Assembly (NCBI GenBank): GCA_028280345.1
Contig: JANQLY010000023.1
Span: 62,001 to 126,000, forward strand
Source of the DNA: Pseudomonadales bacterium
GTDB taxonomy: Bacteria; Pseudomonadota; Gammaproteobacteria; Pseudomonadales; UBA7239
Reading direction: 5' to 3'
Length of the DNA stretch: 64,000 bases
Shown: positions 46,219-55,843 of the stretch, piece after piece
How the letters are laid out: each line of letters opens with the position of its first letter
Position numbering within the stretch: position 1 is the stretch's first letter
Position numbers and translations under genes: made by a program
Notes under the pieces: model-generated
What the model was told of the DNA's origin: nothing
What the model saw: the letters and a program-made list of their open reading frames with translations, nothing else
Database searches by the model: none

Positions 46219-47913
46219 TCAATTATCGCGGCAAACCACGGTTTTACCCTTGAGCCCTGTCAAATAGAGCTGTTGTTGTTGCCAGGCTTCCTTTGTCCCG
46301 GGATAGGCAAAACCGCGAAATCTGGCGTGCTGATTGTGGCGAAAAAGCCGGGAAAAATCCACTGGTAATTGCGTGATCGCAACACCCTGTACGACACCCT
46401 CTGCATCGACGAGCAACCAATTATCAATACCCGCCTGCTCTTCCTGTTTAAGGCGTATATGCAGCACCAAATAGCGCGTATCGTCATCGTTTAGCTTGAC
46501 GCGTGCTTGCGGACACTTTTCAACCTCGCCGGCATTTTCTTCCAGCGCACCGGTAAAGTATTGTCCATAGGGGCGCGCAAATGCTCCTGCGATTGCGCGC
46601 TTGTGCAACTCGCGCTCTCGCTCGAGATTATAGTCAGGCACATAGATTTGTGAACGACTCACTGTAGCATTAATTGCTTCAATCACATGGGTAAAGCCCA
46701 TCACGAGTGCCACGTGGGCCAGCTGCACATTGCGACCCAGACGCAGGTTCTCGTCAAGACTGCCCGGCTGTGCACCCCAGAATCCAGCCAGCGCAGTTAC
46801 CGCAATTAGCACTGTAGCACCGCGCAGTAAGCGCAAGCGAATAAAGTTATTTAACAGTAGCAACATCAGCGCACCGGACCAGAACAGCACAACAATATTC
46901 TGGTAGCGCATCGCATGCACATGGCTAGGATCATAGCCGCGGCCAAGACCCGTAGCAAACGCTACGCCATATGCAAACAGCACCAGCATCGCAGCAAATT
47001 TCAGCAGACCACTAGCCGGGTTTTTTTGTAATAAATGCTGCCACCAGAAATGGATCAGCAGCAGCAACACCAATCCCACCATAAGACAGCCGATAACACC
47101 CTGCCCATAAAAATCAGGGCTCGATAGTGGATTACTTAAATAGTAGCCCGGAAAATAGACAACGAGATAAAACAAATAGCGCAACCACTGCCCCACTCCC
47201 TCGACCGCCATGCCCGCACTCATCATACCCTCGGCATAGGCGGCAAGAAAAATTAACGCGAGCACCGACAGCCCAATGCGCTGCTTGATATCGGGCAGCG
47301 CAAACCACAGCAATACTGCCCAGATTGCCCAGGCTACGACACCGGAGAAATTCGACAACGAGGCAACTACAATACACAGTCCCGAAATAAAGAAATGTTC
47401 CGGGCCCGGCTTTTCATTGATTGCCAGCAGATAAAAAGCCAGCGCCACAGACACACAACAGGTAAACCATTGCACATCAAAGGTATGCATAAAGTTAAAC
47501 AGTAATGTGGCACTAAATTGCAGACTCACCACACAGAGCAACAAGATCCACTGCGTCGTGCGTTGCAAACCATCACTGGCAAAGATCAAACGTGCAAACA
47601 AAAAACAGATAATGACCTGGCAAAGCACCGACACAGTGATTAACAGATGATTATTTGCATCAACAAAATAGTAGTCGGCGATAAAGAGCAGTTTCGGTAT
47701 AAACAAGCGGTGGGAGCCGCCATAGAGCTGCCAGAGTTCTGACCAGGTCCAGGTACCGTCAACGATTCTGACGAGAAATGGATAAATTTCCCACATGTCG
47801 CGGAACGGACCATACCAGTGAGCCTTTATCAGTACAGTCATCGTGCAAAAGACTGTCAACAGTGCTACCAGTAGCACGACAGGCAATAACAGTTTTTGCT
47901 TCAGTCCGTTCAT
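46219..47913 (-). CDS. Polytopic membrane protein, possible lipid-linked sugar transferase
   Basis: A 564-residue protein with about eleven hydrophobic helices in the first 395 residues and a C-terminal soluble domain of about 165 with two Cys. The first outer loop is HWYGPFRDMWEIYPFL, and a GGSHRLFIPKLLFIADYYF segment follows. This acidic-loop arrangement is like that of GT-C transferases, but no family can be named. Its plan parallels the protein at 14818-16542. It is 34 bp upstream of the small exported protein, so it could share the RHS transcript. Starts at ATG 47913. Confidence 0.7.
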   Translation of the reverse strand: MNGLKQKLLLPVVLLVALLTVFCTMTVLIKAHWYGPFRDMWEIYPFLVRIVDGTWTWSELWQLYGGSHRLFIPKLLFIADYYFVDANNHLLITVSVLCQVIICFLFARLIFASDGLQRTTQWILLLCVVSLQFSATLLFNFMHTFDVQWFTCCVSVALAFYLLAINEKPGPEHFFISGLCIVVASLSNFSGVVAWAIWAVLLWFALPDIKQRIGLSVLALIFLAAYAEGMMSAGMAVEGVGQWLRYLFYLVVYFPGYYLSNPLSSPDFYGQGVIGCLMVGLVLLLLIHFWWQHLLQKNPASGLLKFAAMLVLFAYGVAFATGLGRGYDPSHVHAMRYQNIVVLFWSGALMLLLLNNFIRLRLLRGATVLIAVTALAGFWGAQPGSLDENLRLGRNVQLAHVALVMGFTHVIEAINATVSRSQIYVPDYNLERERELHKRAIAGAFARPYGQYFTGALEENAGEVEKCPQARVKLNDDDTRYLVLHIRLKQEEQAGIDNWLLVDAEGVVQGVAITQLPVDFSRLFRHNQHARFRGFAYPGTKEAWQQQQLYLTGLKGKTVVCRDN

Positions 47914-48034
47914 ACAGTCTGTGTAACAGCCAGGTTAACTACCCTGATCCCCCAATCTTTTATTGTGTTATCAAACATCTATCAGAGCCAACCATAGCGG
48001 ATCGGCTAACAAAAAAACAGCCCGCCTAAAAACA

Positions 48035-48061
48035 AAAAACCGGCCACAAGGGCCGGTTTTT
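48035..48061. terminator. Bidirectional intrinsic terminator after etfA
   Basis: AAAACCGGCC and GGCCGGTTTT arms around loop ACAAG, with T runs on both strands. It lies about 28 bp beyond the etfA stop. Confidence 0.92.
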
Positions 48062-48089
48062 CAAGGTGTTAACCTGTTTCTTGCTACAA

Positions 48090-49019
48090 CTACAACGCCG
48101 CATCAAGCTCCGGTACGGCTTCAAACAGATCAGCAACAAGGCCATAATCCGCCACCTGGAAGATCGGGGCTTCTTCGTCCTTGTTGATCGCAACGATCAC
48201 TTTGGAGTCTTTCATACCGGCCAAATGCTGAATCGCACCGGAAATACCCACCGCAATGTAGAGATCCGGTGCAACGATTTTACCGGTTTGACCCACCTGC
48301 ATATCGTTCGGTACAAAACCCGCATCTACAGCTGCACGGGAAGCACCCACCGCAGCACCGAGTTTGTCAGCAATCGATTCCAGCATTTTAAAGTTGTCGC
48401 CATTTTGCATACCGCGACCACCGGAGATAACGATTTTCGCTGCCGTAAGATCCGGACGATCGCTCTCGGCGATTTCCTGACCCACAAAGCTGGAGACACC
48501 CGCATCGTGAGCTGCATCAACCGATTCAACTGCTGCGGAACCACCTTCTGCGGCAACCGCATCAAAACCGGTGGTACGTACAGTGATCACTTTAACGCTA
48601 TCAGAAGACTTGACCGTCTCAATGATGTTACCGGCGTAGATCGGATGCTTGAAAGTATCTTCACTTTCTACCGCAATAATTTCAGAAATCTGTGCTACGT
48701 CGAGCAGTGCAGCAACACGCGGCATGATGTTTTTACCGTTGGTCGTTGCCGGCGCCAGAATATGGCTGTGACCTTTACCGATGTCTGCAATCAACAGTGA
48801 TACATTCTCAGCCAGTTGATGACCGTAGGCCGCATTATCAGCAACCAGTACCTTGCTCACGCCTGCTGCCTTGGCTGCGGCTTCTGCAACCGCGCCACAA
48901 CCTTCACCGGCAACCAGTACTTCAACATCGCCACCAATAGCCTGGGCAGCTGCGATGGTGTTTAACGTTGCACCTTTAAGTTCTGCATTGTCATGCTCTG
49001 CAATTACTAAAATAGCCAT
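48090..49019 (-). CDS. etfA: Electron transfer flavoprotein alpha subunit
   Basis: A 309-residue ETF alpha chain, carrying FAD and accepting electrons from acyl-CoA dehydrogenases. The C-terminal FAD domain shows [16 protein letters not shown] (about 190-206), [41 protein letters not shown] and [19 protein letters not shown] in the family order. The N-terminal domain is the adenine-nucleotide-hydrolase-like fold. It starts 2 bp after etfB. It serves the dehydrogenases at 301-2611 among others. Confidence 0.97.
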   Translation of the reverse strand: MAILVIAEHDNAELKGATLNTIAAAQAIGGDVEVLVAGEGCGAVAEAAAKAAGVSKVLVADNAAYGHQLAENVSLLIADIGKGHSHILAPATTNGKNIMPRVAALLDVAQISEIIAVESEDTFKHPIYAGNIIETVKSSDSVKVITVRTTGFDAVAAEGGSAAVESVDAAHDAGVSSFVGQEIAESDRPDLTAAKIVISGGRGMQNGDNFKMLESIADKLGAAVGASRAAVDAGFVPNDMQVGQTGKIVAPDLYIAVGISGAIQHLAGMKDSKVIVAINKDEEAPIFQVADYGLVADLFEAVPELDAAL

Positions 49020-49021
49020 GT

Positions 49022-49771
49022 TTAAATCACCTTCGCTTCGTTTTTCAGTTTATCAACCAGTTGAGCTACATCTTCAACCTTGATACCACCCTCACGCTCA
49101 GCCGGCGGCTCAACGCTGACAGTGGTTAAACGCGGAGCCACATCCACACCGAGGTCACCCGGAGTCAGAGTATCGAGTGGCTTTTTCTTCGCTTTCATAA
49201 TGTTTGGCAGTGACGCATAACGGGGTTCGTTCAGACGCAGGTCTGTGGTCACAATCGCAGGCATGTTCAGGCTCAAGGTTTGCAAACCGCCATCGATTTC
49301 ACGAGTAACATTGAGCTTGTCGCCGTCAATTTTTACTTCAGAGGCGAAAGTACCCTGCGGCATATTCGCCAGCGCACCAAGCATTTGGCCTGTCTGGTTG
49401 TTGTCACCATCGATAGATTGTTTACCGAGAATGACCAGCTGAGGCTCTTCCTTGTCCACGACAGCCTTGAGGCACTTGGCAACCGCCAGCGGCTGCAGAT
49501 CACCTTCGGCTTCAACGAGAATACCGCGGTCGGCACCGAGGGCCAGAGCCGTACGAATTTGCTCCTGGGAGCTTTTATCGCCTACGGCAACAGCAATCAC
49601 CTCAGTGGCTGTGCCCGCTTCTTTCAGGCGAACCGCTTCCTCGACAGCAATCTCACAAAACGGGTTAATGGACATCTTGACGTTGGCCAGATCAGGGCCA
49701 GTACCGTCCGACTTGGCACGTACTTTCACGTTGTAATCAGCTACACGCTTGACAGCTACAAGAACCTTCAT
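49022..49771 (-). CDS. etfB: Electron transfer flavoprotein beta subunit
   Basis: A 249-residue ETF beta chain. [18 protein letters not shown] opens the AMP-binding fold. The ETF-beta signature [20 protein letters not shown] occurs at about 178-197, and the [15 protein letters not shown] segment is intact. CGAGGAATCT precedes ATG 49771. It is divergent from ETF-QO across a 325-bp region that must hold both promoters. Confidence 0.97.
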   Translation of the reverse strand: MKVLVAVKRVADYNVKVRAKSDGTGPDLANVKMSINPFCEIAVEEAVRLKEAGTATEVIAVAVGDKSSQEQIRTALALGADRGILVEAEGDLQPLAVAKCLKAVVDKEEPQLVILGKQSIDGDNNQTGQMLGALANMPQGTFASEVKIDGDKLNVTREIDGGLQTLSLNMPAIVTTDLRLNEPRYASLPNIMKAKKKPLDTLTPGDLGVDVAPRLTTVSVEPPAEREGGIKVEDVAQLVDKLKNEAKVI

Positions 49772-50006
49772 AGATTCCTCGTTTATGTTTATCAGTTAAA
49801 AAAGGTGCCGGAAATTCAGATAATTACCGACATATGCGGGCGCGTATGGTGCCTTTTTGCACCGTCAAAATCAATAGTGACTCACACCAGCCGCCCCGGC
49901 TGCCGGGTAGCTACGCAAAAACCACAAAACTGGCAAATTACAGCCATGTTCACTGGCATAAACCGCCATTTTGTACGGATTTCCTGCGAGAAATCAGTCA
50001 TTTAGA

Positions 50007-50035
50007 TTGAACCACCTAATCCTGCTCAGTAGAAT
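50007..50035 (+). promoter_or_regulatory. Predicted sigma70 promoter of the ETF-QO gene
   Basis: TTGAAC at 50007-50012, a 17-bp spacer, and TAGAAT at 50030-50035. The start would be near 50042, leaving a 55-base leader with AGAGAGG before ATG 50097. The remainder of the 325-bp etfB/ETF-QO gap shows only a short hairpin GGTGC-CTTTTT-GCACC near 49848-49863. Confidence 0.55.
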
Positions 50036-50096
50036 ACGCCCCCATTAAGACCCCAGGCATGTAGCAGCGATATATAAAAGAGAGAGGTAGTTTGAA

Positions 50097-51743
50097 ATGA
50101 CCGTAGAACGCGAATATATGGAGTATGACGTAGTAATCGTTGGCGCTGGCCCGTCCGGCCTTGCCGCCGCTTGCCGACTCAAGCAGGTCAATGAAGAACT
50201 CAGCGTTGTGGTTGTTGAAAAAGGTTCTGAAGTTGGCGCCCATATTCTCTCCGGCGCGGTATTTGAACCCTCTGCACTCGCGGAACTGTTTCCTGACTAC
50301 AAAGATATGGGTGCCCCACTTGGCGTGGAAGTTAAAGGTGATGACATTCACCTGCTAACCAGCGCCTCCGGTGGTATCAAGCTGCCAAATTTCATGGTGC
50401 CGAAAACCATGCATAACCACGGCAACTATATTCTCAGCATGGGCAATATGTGCCGCTGGCTCGCCGAGCAAGCAGAGAACCTCGGTGTGGAAATATTCCC
50501 GGGCTTTGCCGCTGCGGAAGTGGTTTACCACGATGATGGTCGCGTAAAAGGTATTGCCACCGGTGATATGGGCGTTAGCGCCAGCGGCGAGCAAAAAGAC
50601 AGCTACATGCCCGGTATGGAACTGCACGGCAAATATACCCTGTTTGCAGAAGGCTGCCGCGGCATGCTCGGCAAGCAGTTGATCAAAAAATTCAACCTTG
50701 ATGCGAATTGCGAATCGCAACACTACGGTATCGGCATCAAGGAAGTGTGGGATATTCCCGCAGAAAAACATCAACCGGGCCTTGTGGTTCACAGCGCCGG
50801 CTGGCCGCTGACTGAAAGCGGTTCTGCGGGCGGTGGCTTCCTCTATCACGCTGAAAACAATCAGGTTTATCTCGGCCTGATTGTCGATCTCAGTTACTCC
50901 AATCCACACGTCAGTCCGTTTGATGAGATGCAACGTTTTAAAACCCACCCTACAATGAAGCAGTACCTTGAAGGTGGCAGCCGTGTCAGCTACGGCGCAC
51001 GCGCAATTACCAAAGGCGGCCTGCAATCACAGCCGAAAATGAGCTTCCCGGGTGGCTTTTTGATCGGTGATAACGCCGGTACCCTGAACTTTGCCAAGAT
51101 CAAGGGCAACCACACCGCGATGAAATCCGGCATGGTTGCAGCAGAGACCATTGCCAAGGCGATTGCCGATGGCAAAACCGGTGAAGAGTTGACCGAATTT
51201 GCTGACAACTACAAAAACTCTTCTGCCTATAAAGAACTTCATATGCAACGCAACTTCGGCCCGGCACAGCACAAGTTTGGCAATATTATCGGTTCCGCCT
51301 ATGCATTTATCGACATTAATATCTTTAGCGGCAAACTGCCCTGGACCATGAGCGACCCGAAACCGGATTACGCAGCGATGAAACCTGCGGCACAGTGTAC
51401 GAAGATCGACTACCCGAAACCGGATAACGAAATCACCTTCGACAAACTGTCATCGGTATTTTTGTCCAATACCAACCATGAGGAAGACCAGCCCTGTCAT
51501 CTGACGTTGGCCAACCCGGATATTCCAATGCAGGAAAATTATCCGACTTTTGACGAACCCGCACAGCGTTACTGTCCTGCCGGCGTTTATGAAATCGTTG
51601 AAAGTGAAAGCGGTGAGAAGTCCTTCCAGATTAACGGACAGAACTGTGTTCACTGTAAAACCTGTGATATTAAAGATCCGGCACAGAATATTACCTGGGT
51701 TTGTCCAGAAGGGGCTGGTGGGCCTAACTACCCGAACATGTAG
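50097..51743 (+). CDS. Electron transfer flavoprotein-ubiquinone oxidoreductase
   Basis: A 548-residue ETF-QO, moving electrons from ETF to the membrane quinone pool. FAD is bound by VVIVGAGPSGLAAA (about 11-24) and GFLIGDNAGTLNF (about 320-332). The C-terminal 4Fe-4S cluster domain has CPAGVYE, then NCVHCKTCDIKDP and WVCPEG, four clustered Cys. GGLQSQPKMSFPGG matches the quinone/membrane region. Length fits the family. Divergent from etfBA, completing the electron path from acyl-CoA dehydrogenases. Start ATG 50097; the second ATG at 50118 is less likely. Confidence 0.97.
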   Translation: MTVEREYMEYDVVIVGAGPSGLAAACRLKQVNEELSVVVVEKGSEVGAHILSGAVFEPSALAELFPDYKDMGAPLGVEVKGDDIHLLTSASGGIKLPNFMVPKTMHNHGNYILSMGNMCRWLAEQAENLGVEIFPGFAAAEVVYHDDGRVKGIATGDMGVSASGEQKDSYMPGMELHGKYTLFAEGCRGMLGKQLIKKFNLDANCESQHYGIGIKEVWDIPAEKHQPGLVVHSAGWPLTESGSAGGGFLYHAENNQVYLGLIVDLSYSNPHVSPFDEMQRFKTHPTMKQYLEGGSRVSYGARAITKGGLQSQPKMSFPGGFLIGDNAGTLNFAKIKGNHTAMKSGMVAAETIAKAIADGKTGEELTEFADNYKNSSAYKELHMQRNFGPAQHKFGNIIGSAYAFIDINIFSGKLPWTMSDPKPDYAAMKPAAQCTKIDYPKPDNEITFDKLSSVFLSNTNHEEDQPCHLTLANPDIPMQENYPTFDEPAQRYCPAGVYEIVESESGEKSFQINGQNCVHCKTCDIKDPAQNITWVCPEGAGGPNYPNM

Positions 51744-51765
51744 CTCAAAATTACTGCGCTCAACG

Positions 51766-51865
51766 ATACTGCGTTAAAAAGGCTCTCAAAATACTCATTT
51801 ACTATCATGTAAACTCCGTGTTTTCGAGCCTTTTTGCCTTGTCTCATTTTCGCTCGTGACATTTT
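51766..51865 (+). repeat. Intergenic inverted-repeat element, copy 2
   Basis: AAAAAGGCTC (about 51777-51786) pairs perfectly with GAGCCTTTTT (about 51826-51835), enclosing CAAAATACTCATTTACTATCA and GTAAACTCCGTGTTTTC. It then reads GCCTTGTCTCATTTTCGCTCGTGA. The same block order is present at 2635-2735. It can act as a terminator for ETF-QO. The rest of the gap to 52042 holds a second ACTCTGC/TGCCTCG stretch and the terminator below. Confidence 0.65.
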
Positions 51866-51982
51866 GAACCCGGCATATGAAATGCAAATGCTCATGTATT
51901 GATATATACACTCTGCTTACTCAAACATTTTTGCCTCGATTAATTTTTGCTAATTACGCTTTGATGCTATGAGCTAAAAAAT

Positions 51983-52014
51983 AAAAGGCGAGCTAATGCT
52001 CGCCTTTTTTGTAT
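51983..52014. terminator. Bidirectional intrinsic terminator
   Basis: AAAAGGCGAGC (51983-51993), loop TAAT, GCTCGCCTTTT (51998-52008) and a T run on + strand; an A run gives T on the - strand. It serves the FG-GAP/RCC1 gene ending at 52043. Confidence 0.92.
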
Positions 52015-52042
52015 CTCTTAAACCGGTTTGTTATTCACATGA

Positions 52043-55000
52043 TTATTGAAATAATTTCAAATCACCGGTATTGGTACCCAGCCATTTCGCGCCACCGAGT
52101 TTGCTGCCGTTTTCCAACACAATCAACGCCACATTGCCCGAGCCATCCTGCATTACCACATCGACATCGCCATCAGCATCTGCATCAATCGTGCCTTTAA
52201 CGGTATACATATAGTTACCCAACCAACGCCCGGTCACTTTCGCACCGTTTTCTATTTCAACCACCTGCACTGAACCATTAGTGCTGTTTTGTTGAATCAG
52301 GTCAGCATCCCCATCGCGATCAATATCACCCACGGCAACGACACTGGTACCCGGCCATACGCCGAGCCAGCGCCCGGCGACTTTCAAACCACTTTCCATT
52401 TCAATCACCATTACATCACCACCGTCGCCGGCACCGCTATCACCGGCCATAAAGATATCGTCATCACCATCGCTATCTGCATCACCGGCACCGACAATCG
52501 TACGCCCCGCCCAAATGCCAAGCCAACGGGCTGCGACTTTTGCGCCATTTTGCATTTCAATTACATTGACGTTGCCTGAACTGTCCTGGGTAACAATATC
52601 GTCATCACCATCCGCATCAATATCTGCTACCGCCATAACCGAGTGACCCGTCCAGGCACCCAACCAGATTGCCTGACGCGCAAAACCATAACCATCAGCG
52701 GAGGTAATCCAGACAATGATATTGCCACCGGCATCATTAAAGGTCAGATCAGCGTCGTTATCACCATCCAGATCACCACTGGCTGTGACGACATAACCCG
52801 CGCCTATTGAAAATTTATTGTAATAACCAAAGATATTTTCAAGCCATACCAGGTTTGTCGAGTCATTGTGTAGCACAAGGTCTGTTTGCCGATCGCCATT
52901 AAGATCAGCGATTCTACTCAAGCTGTAATCGGGATAATCGCCAATCCAGTCGCCATTAACATTCATGGCATGCTGGATAGCCCAGTACACGACCGTACCA
53001 CTACCCTCGTGCTGAAAAATCAGATCACCATCGCCATCGCCTTCAAGATCGCTACTGTTGTAGGCCAGCTTCGGCAGACTGGCATCCAGCGGCCACGGGT
53101 CGTCAATATCCGCAAAACCGTCATTATCATCATCGGTATCCGCATTATTACCAATACCATCAGTGTCGGCACTTTCCGCTGCATCCCGCGGGTATATATC
53201 CACCCCGTCATCTACACCATCATTATCACTATCGCTTTGTGCTGGATTGGTTCTCATCTGGTACTCCTCCAGATTAGTCAGTCCGTCTCCATCACTATCT
53301 TGGCTCGCATCAAAAGCATTAAACTTGTCCAGACCATTCAGATCCTCCCAACTATCGGGCATGCCATCATTATCCGAATCGAGCTTCAAACGATATACTT
53401 TTGCCGAAGAGGTTTGCTCGGTAGTATTGCCATCCCACTCGGAGCTCACGATAATCCCCATATCTGCTCCATCACTGCTGCGATAACCTTTCATATCACC
53501 GGAAAATCTATCAGCGCTTTCATCGGTAAGATTAAAAAGAATCGCCCCATCACATCCGGAAAATACTCGCACATAACGCCGTATGTCATCATCATAAGGC
53601 ACAGCCATAGCTGCAAAATCGGCACAACCATCACTATTGAGATCACCGATGTCACTGACTATGCTACCGAATCTGTCATTTGGCTTATCCCCATAAAAGA
53701 CATGAAGGATACTGCCATCTTTGCCGGAATATGCCCTTACAGTTCCGCTAGAAAAACCGTTTTCATCTTCGGCTGATGCACCGACAATGAAATCGTCAAA
53801 ACCGTCTGCATTAATATCACCACCTGCACTAACAGCCCCAAACCTACCTAGCAGACTATAACCATCTATACGATACAGTACGGCACCATCAATACCTGAA
53901 TACATTGTCGCACTACCCAATTGCTCGCCGGTTGTATCATCATTGGAAGCACCTACAATAAAGTCATCATAACCATCATTATTGATATCACCGGCACCAC
54001 TAACAGCACCAAAATAATCAACAATACTATTGCCATACAACTCATAAAGTACCGCTCCGTCAAAACCGGAGATAACTCTGGCACTACCGGAATCATTGCC
54101 ATTCTCATTATCCTGCGTGGTTCCAATAATGATATCGTCATAGCCATCATTATCGACATCACCGGCATCCGCAGGAACACTGCCAAACTGATCGCCGGGA
54201 TCATTACCATGGAATATATCAATAAATGAGCCATCTACTCCTGAATATACACTGACACTACCGGAGTCCTGACCATTATCATCATCACGATACGCTCCAA
54301 TTAATATATCCGCATAACCATCTGCATTTACATCACCCGCGCCACTGACAGTACCAAATTGATCACCACTATCACCAAAATATTCATACAGAATTGTAGC
54401 GTCCAGACCTGAATACACTCTCGCGCTGCCATTCCCACCCCAAGCAGGAATACCCACCATAAAATCAACGTAACCATCACCGTTTACATCTCCTGCATCA
54501 CTCACCGAAGCAGAAGTATTATCATCAACAGGATTATCCAATAAGAGTATTTGTTCTATAACTGGCAAGCCGCTATCTTGCGGAAATGCATCATAGCTAT
54601 CAGGCACCCCATCATTGTCATCATCCATATCACAAACATCACCTTCGGAATCACCATCGGTGTTTGTTTGATTTCCATTACTGTCATATGGGCAGTTATC
54701 CTGTTGATTAGCGATGCCATCATTATCACTATCCCTATAAAGTACAGGCACATTGGTTTGTCCTTCATTATTTCTTCCCCAACAGTGCACAACACCATAG
54801 CCATCCAGCGCACAACTATGCTGCTTTCCTGAGGATATTTGCAAAGGGTTATACATGCCGGGGAAAGCCAACTGCCCTGAACCGTTCGCCCCCCAGCATC
54901 TAAATTCATTTTCTCTGGCAACTGCTGGCTGATACCTTAAAGCACAAGACATATTTTGCCCCATGCCTATTGCAAACACATCAGTGGAACGACCCAAAGA

Positions 55001-55687
55001 CGCTTGCCCCCAGCTATCCAACCCCCAACATTTCACCTTGCGTTCACTTACACCGATATTGAGAACCACACAGCTATGACTGGTGCCCGCAACGACAAAC
55101 AGCAAGCCGCTATCATCGGAAGGCGCATTACTTTGCCCAGCGTCATTGGCTCCCCAGCAAACGATACCGCTATCATCTATTGCACAACTATGCTCACCAC
55201 CCGCTGTAACACTGACTGGATTTATCAACACAGGAACCGTTGTCTGACCACTGGTGTTATCCCCCCAGCAACTCACTCCGGCATCATGCAAGGCACAGGT
55301 ATGATGCTTATGGCTACTAATTTCGATAACACCGCTCATTACAGGAACATTGGTCTGGCCAGCAGCATTATTTCCCCAGCAATGCACACCATTATCATCC
55401 AAACCACAGGCATGGGTCGCGCCAACAGCCAACTGTGTTAAATAAAAAAAGGTTGGCGTCCCGGCATTTAACAAATCACCTGACTCACCCCAGCACACAA
55501 CCCCACTATCATCTTTTGCACAGGAGGTATGCCAACCTGAGGCAATCAGGTAGTCAGGAACATTTGGGTCTCGACCATTAATCAGCTCCCAATCAGTTGG
55601 AAGGGAGTCAAAATCAGAATCCAGCGCCAGAACCAGCGCTGGAAAAAGATATAGACATACGGCAGCTTTCAGTAAAATTGACTTCAT
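52043..55687 (-). CDS. Giant exported protein: RCC1 repeats, TSP3 repeats, integrin-like FG-GAP and VCBS tail
   Basis: A 1214-residue exported protein with signal peptide ending ALVLA-LDSD. Residues about 45-325 contain seven to eight RCC1-type blades of the form HSCAL-D-GVVCWG-N-GQ, a beta-propeller better known from eukaryotic RCC1. A TSP3 Ca-binding run (DSDNDGIANQQDNCPYD) follows. Seven integrin-alpha FG-GAP repeats (GAGDVNADGYADILIGA type) come next at about 390-770, then a second TSP3 run and a VCBS tail. The tail (about 1000-1214) is highly similar to that of the protein at 32979-35510. Two propellers in tandem suggest a large extracellular binding protein. A promoter with overlapping palindrome lies upstream. 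Confidence 0.87.
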   Translation of the reverse strand: MKSILLKAAVCLYLFPALVLALDSDFDSLPTDWELINGRDPNVPDYLIASGWHTSCAKDDSGVVCWGESGDLLNAGTPTFFYLTQLAVGATHACGLDDNGVHCWGNNAAGQTNVPVMSGVIEISSHKHHTCALHDAGVSCWGDNTSGQTTVPVLINPVSVTAGGEHSCAIDDSGIVCWGANDAGQSNAPSDDSGLLFVVAGTSHSCVVLNIGVSERKVKCWGLDSWGQASLGRSTDVFAIGMGQNMSCALRYQPAVARENEFRCWGANGSGQLAFPGMYNPLQISSGKQHSCALDGYGVVHCWGRNNEGQTNVPVLYRDSDNDGIANQQDNCPYDSNGNQTNTDGDSEGDVCDMDDDNDGVPDSYDAFPQDSGLPVIEQILLLDNPVDDNTSASVSDAGDVNGDGYVDFMVGIPAWGGNGSARVYSGLDATILYEYFGDSGDQFGTVSGAGDVNADGYADILIGAYRDDDNGQDSGSVSVYSGVDGSFIDIFHGNDPGDQFGSVPADAGDVDNDGYDDIIIGTTQDNENGNDSGSARVISGFDGAVLYELYGNSIVDYFGAVSGAGDINNDGYDDFIVGASNDDTTGEQLGSATMYSGIDGAVLYRIDGYSLLGRFGAVSAGGDINADGFDDFIVGASAEDENGFSSGTVRAYSGKDGSILHVFYGDKPNDRFGSIVSDIGDLNSDGCADFAAMAVPYDDDIRRYVRVFSGCDGAILFNLTDESADRFSGDMKGYRSSDGADMGIIVSSEWDGNTTEQTSSAKVYRLKLDSDNDGMPDSWEDLNGLDKFNAFDASQDSDGDGLTNLEEYQMRTNPAQSDSDNDGVDDGVDIYPRDAAESADTDGIGNNADTDDDNDGFADIDDPWPLDASLPKLAYNSSDLEGDGDGDLIFQHEGSGTVVYWAIQHAMNVNGDWIGDYPDYSLSRIADLNGDRQTDLVLHNDSTNLVWLENIFGYYNKFSIGAGYVVTASGDLDGDNDADLTFNDAGGNIIVWITSADGYGFARQAIWLGAWTGHSVMAVADIDADGDDDIVTQDSSGNVNVIEMQNGAKVAARWLGIWAGRTIVGAGDADSDGDDDIFMAGDSGAGDGGDVMVIEMESGLKVAGRWLGVWPGTSVVAVGDIDRDGDADLIQQNSTNGSVQVVEIENGAKVTGRWLGNYMYTVKGTIDADADGDVDVVMQDGSGNVALIVLENGSKLGGAKWLGTNTGDLKLFQ

Positions 55688-55742
55688 AGTCCGGGCTATC
55701 CCGTCATGAACAGTTTAGAGTTATATTTCTTTCTTGTGGCAA

Positions 55743-55776
55743 AGTATAGCAATAATAGCTATATGGTTAAACCATA
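55743..55776 (-). promoter_or_regulatory. Promoter with palindromic operator before the RCC1/FG-GAP gene
   Basis: On the - strand, TTAACC (55770-55765) and TATACT (55748-55743) are separated by 16 bp and fit a sigma70 promoter about 55 bases before the ATG. The -35 box lies inside the 15-bp palindrome TATGGTT-T-AACCATA (55776-55762), a likely repressor site. Confidence 0.55.
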
Positions 55777-55843
55777 CTATTTAAGGCTATAAGTAACTGT
55801 TTTATAGAGATTTAACAGAAATCAACACCTGCCATGAACTGCT

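Noticed and set aside
49280..50005. Forward open frame opposite etfB
   Set aside because: Shadow of etfB running into the promoter region; no ribosome site and no domain.
52043..54540. Regularly spaced DNA repeats (CATCACCG...ACCATC) resembling a CRISPR or satellite array
   Set aside because: They are the codons of FG-GAP/VCBS and TSP3 repeats in a continuous reverse-strand gene; spacing and sequence vary as protein repeats do.
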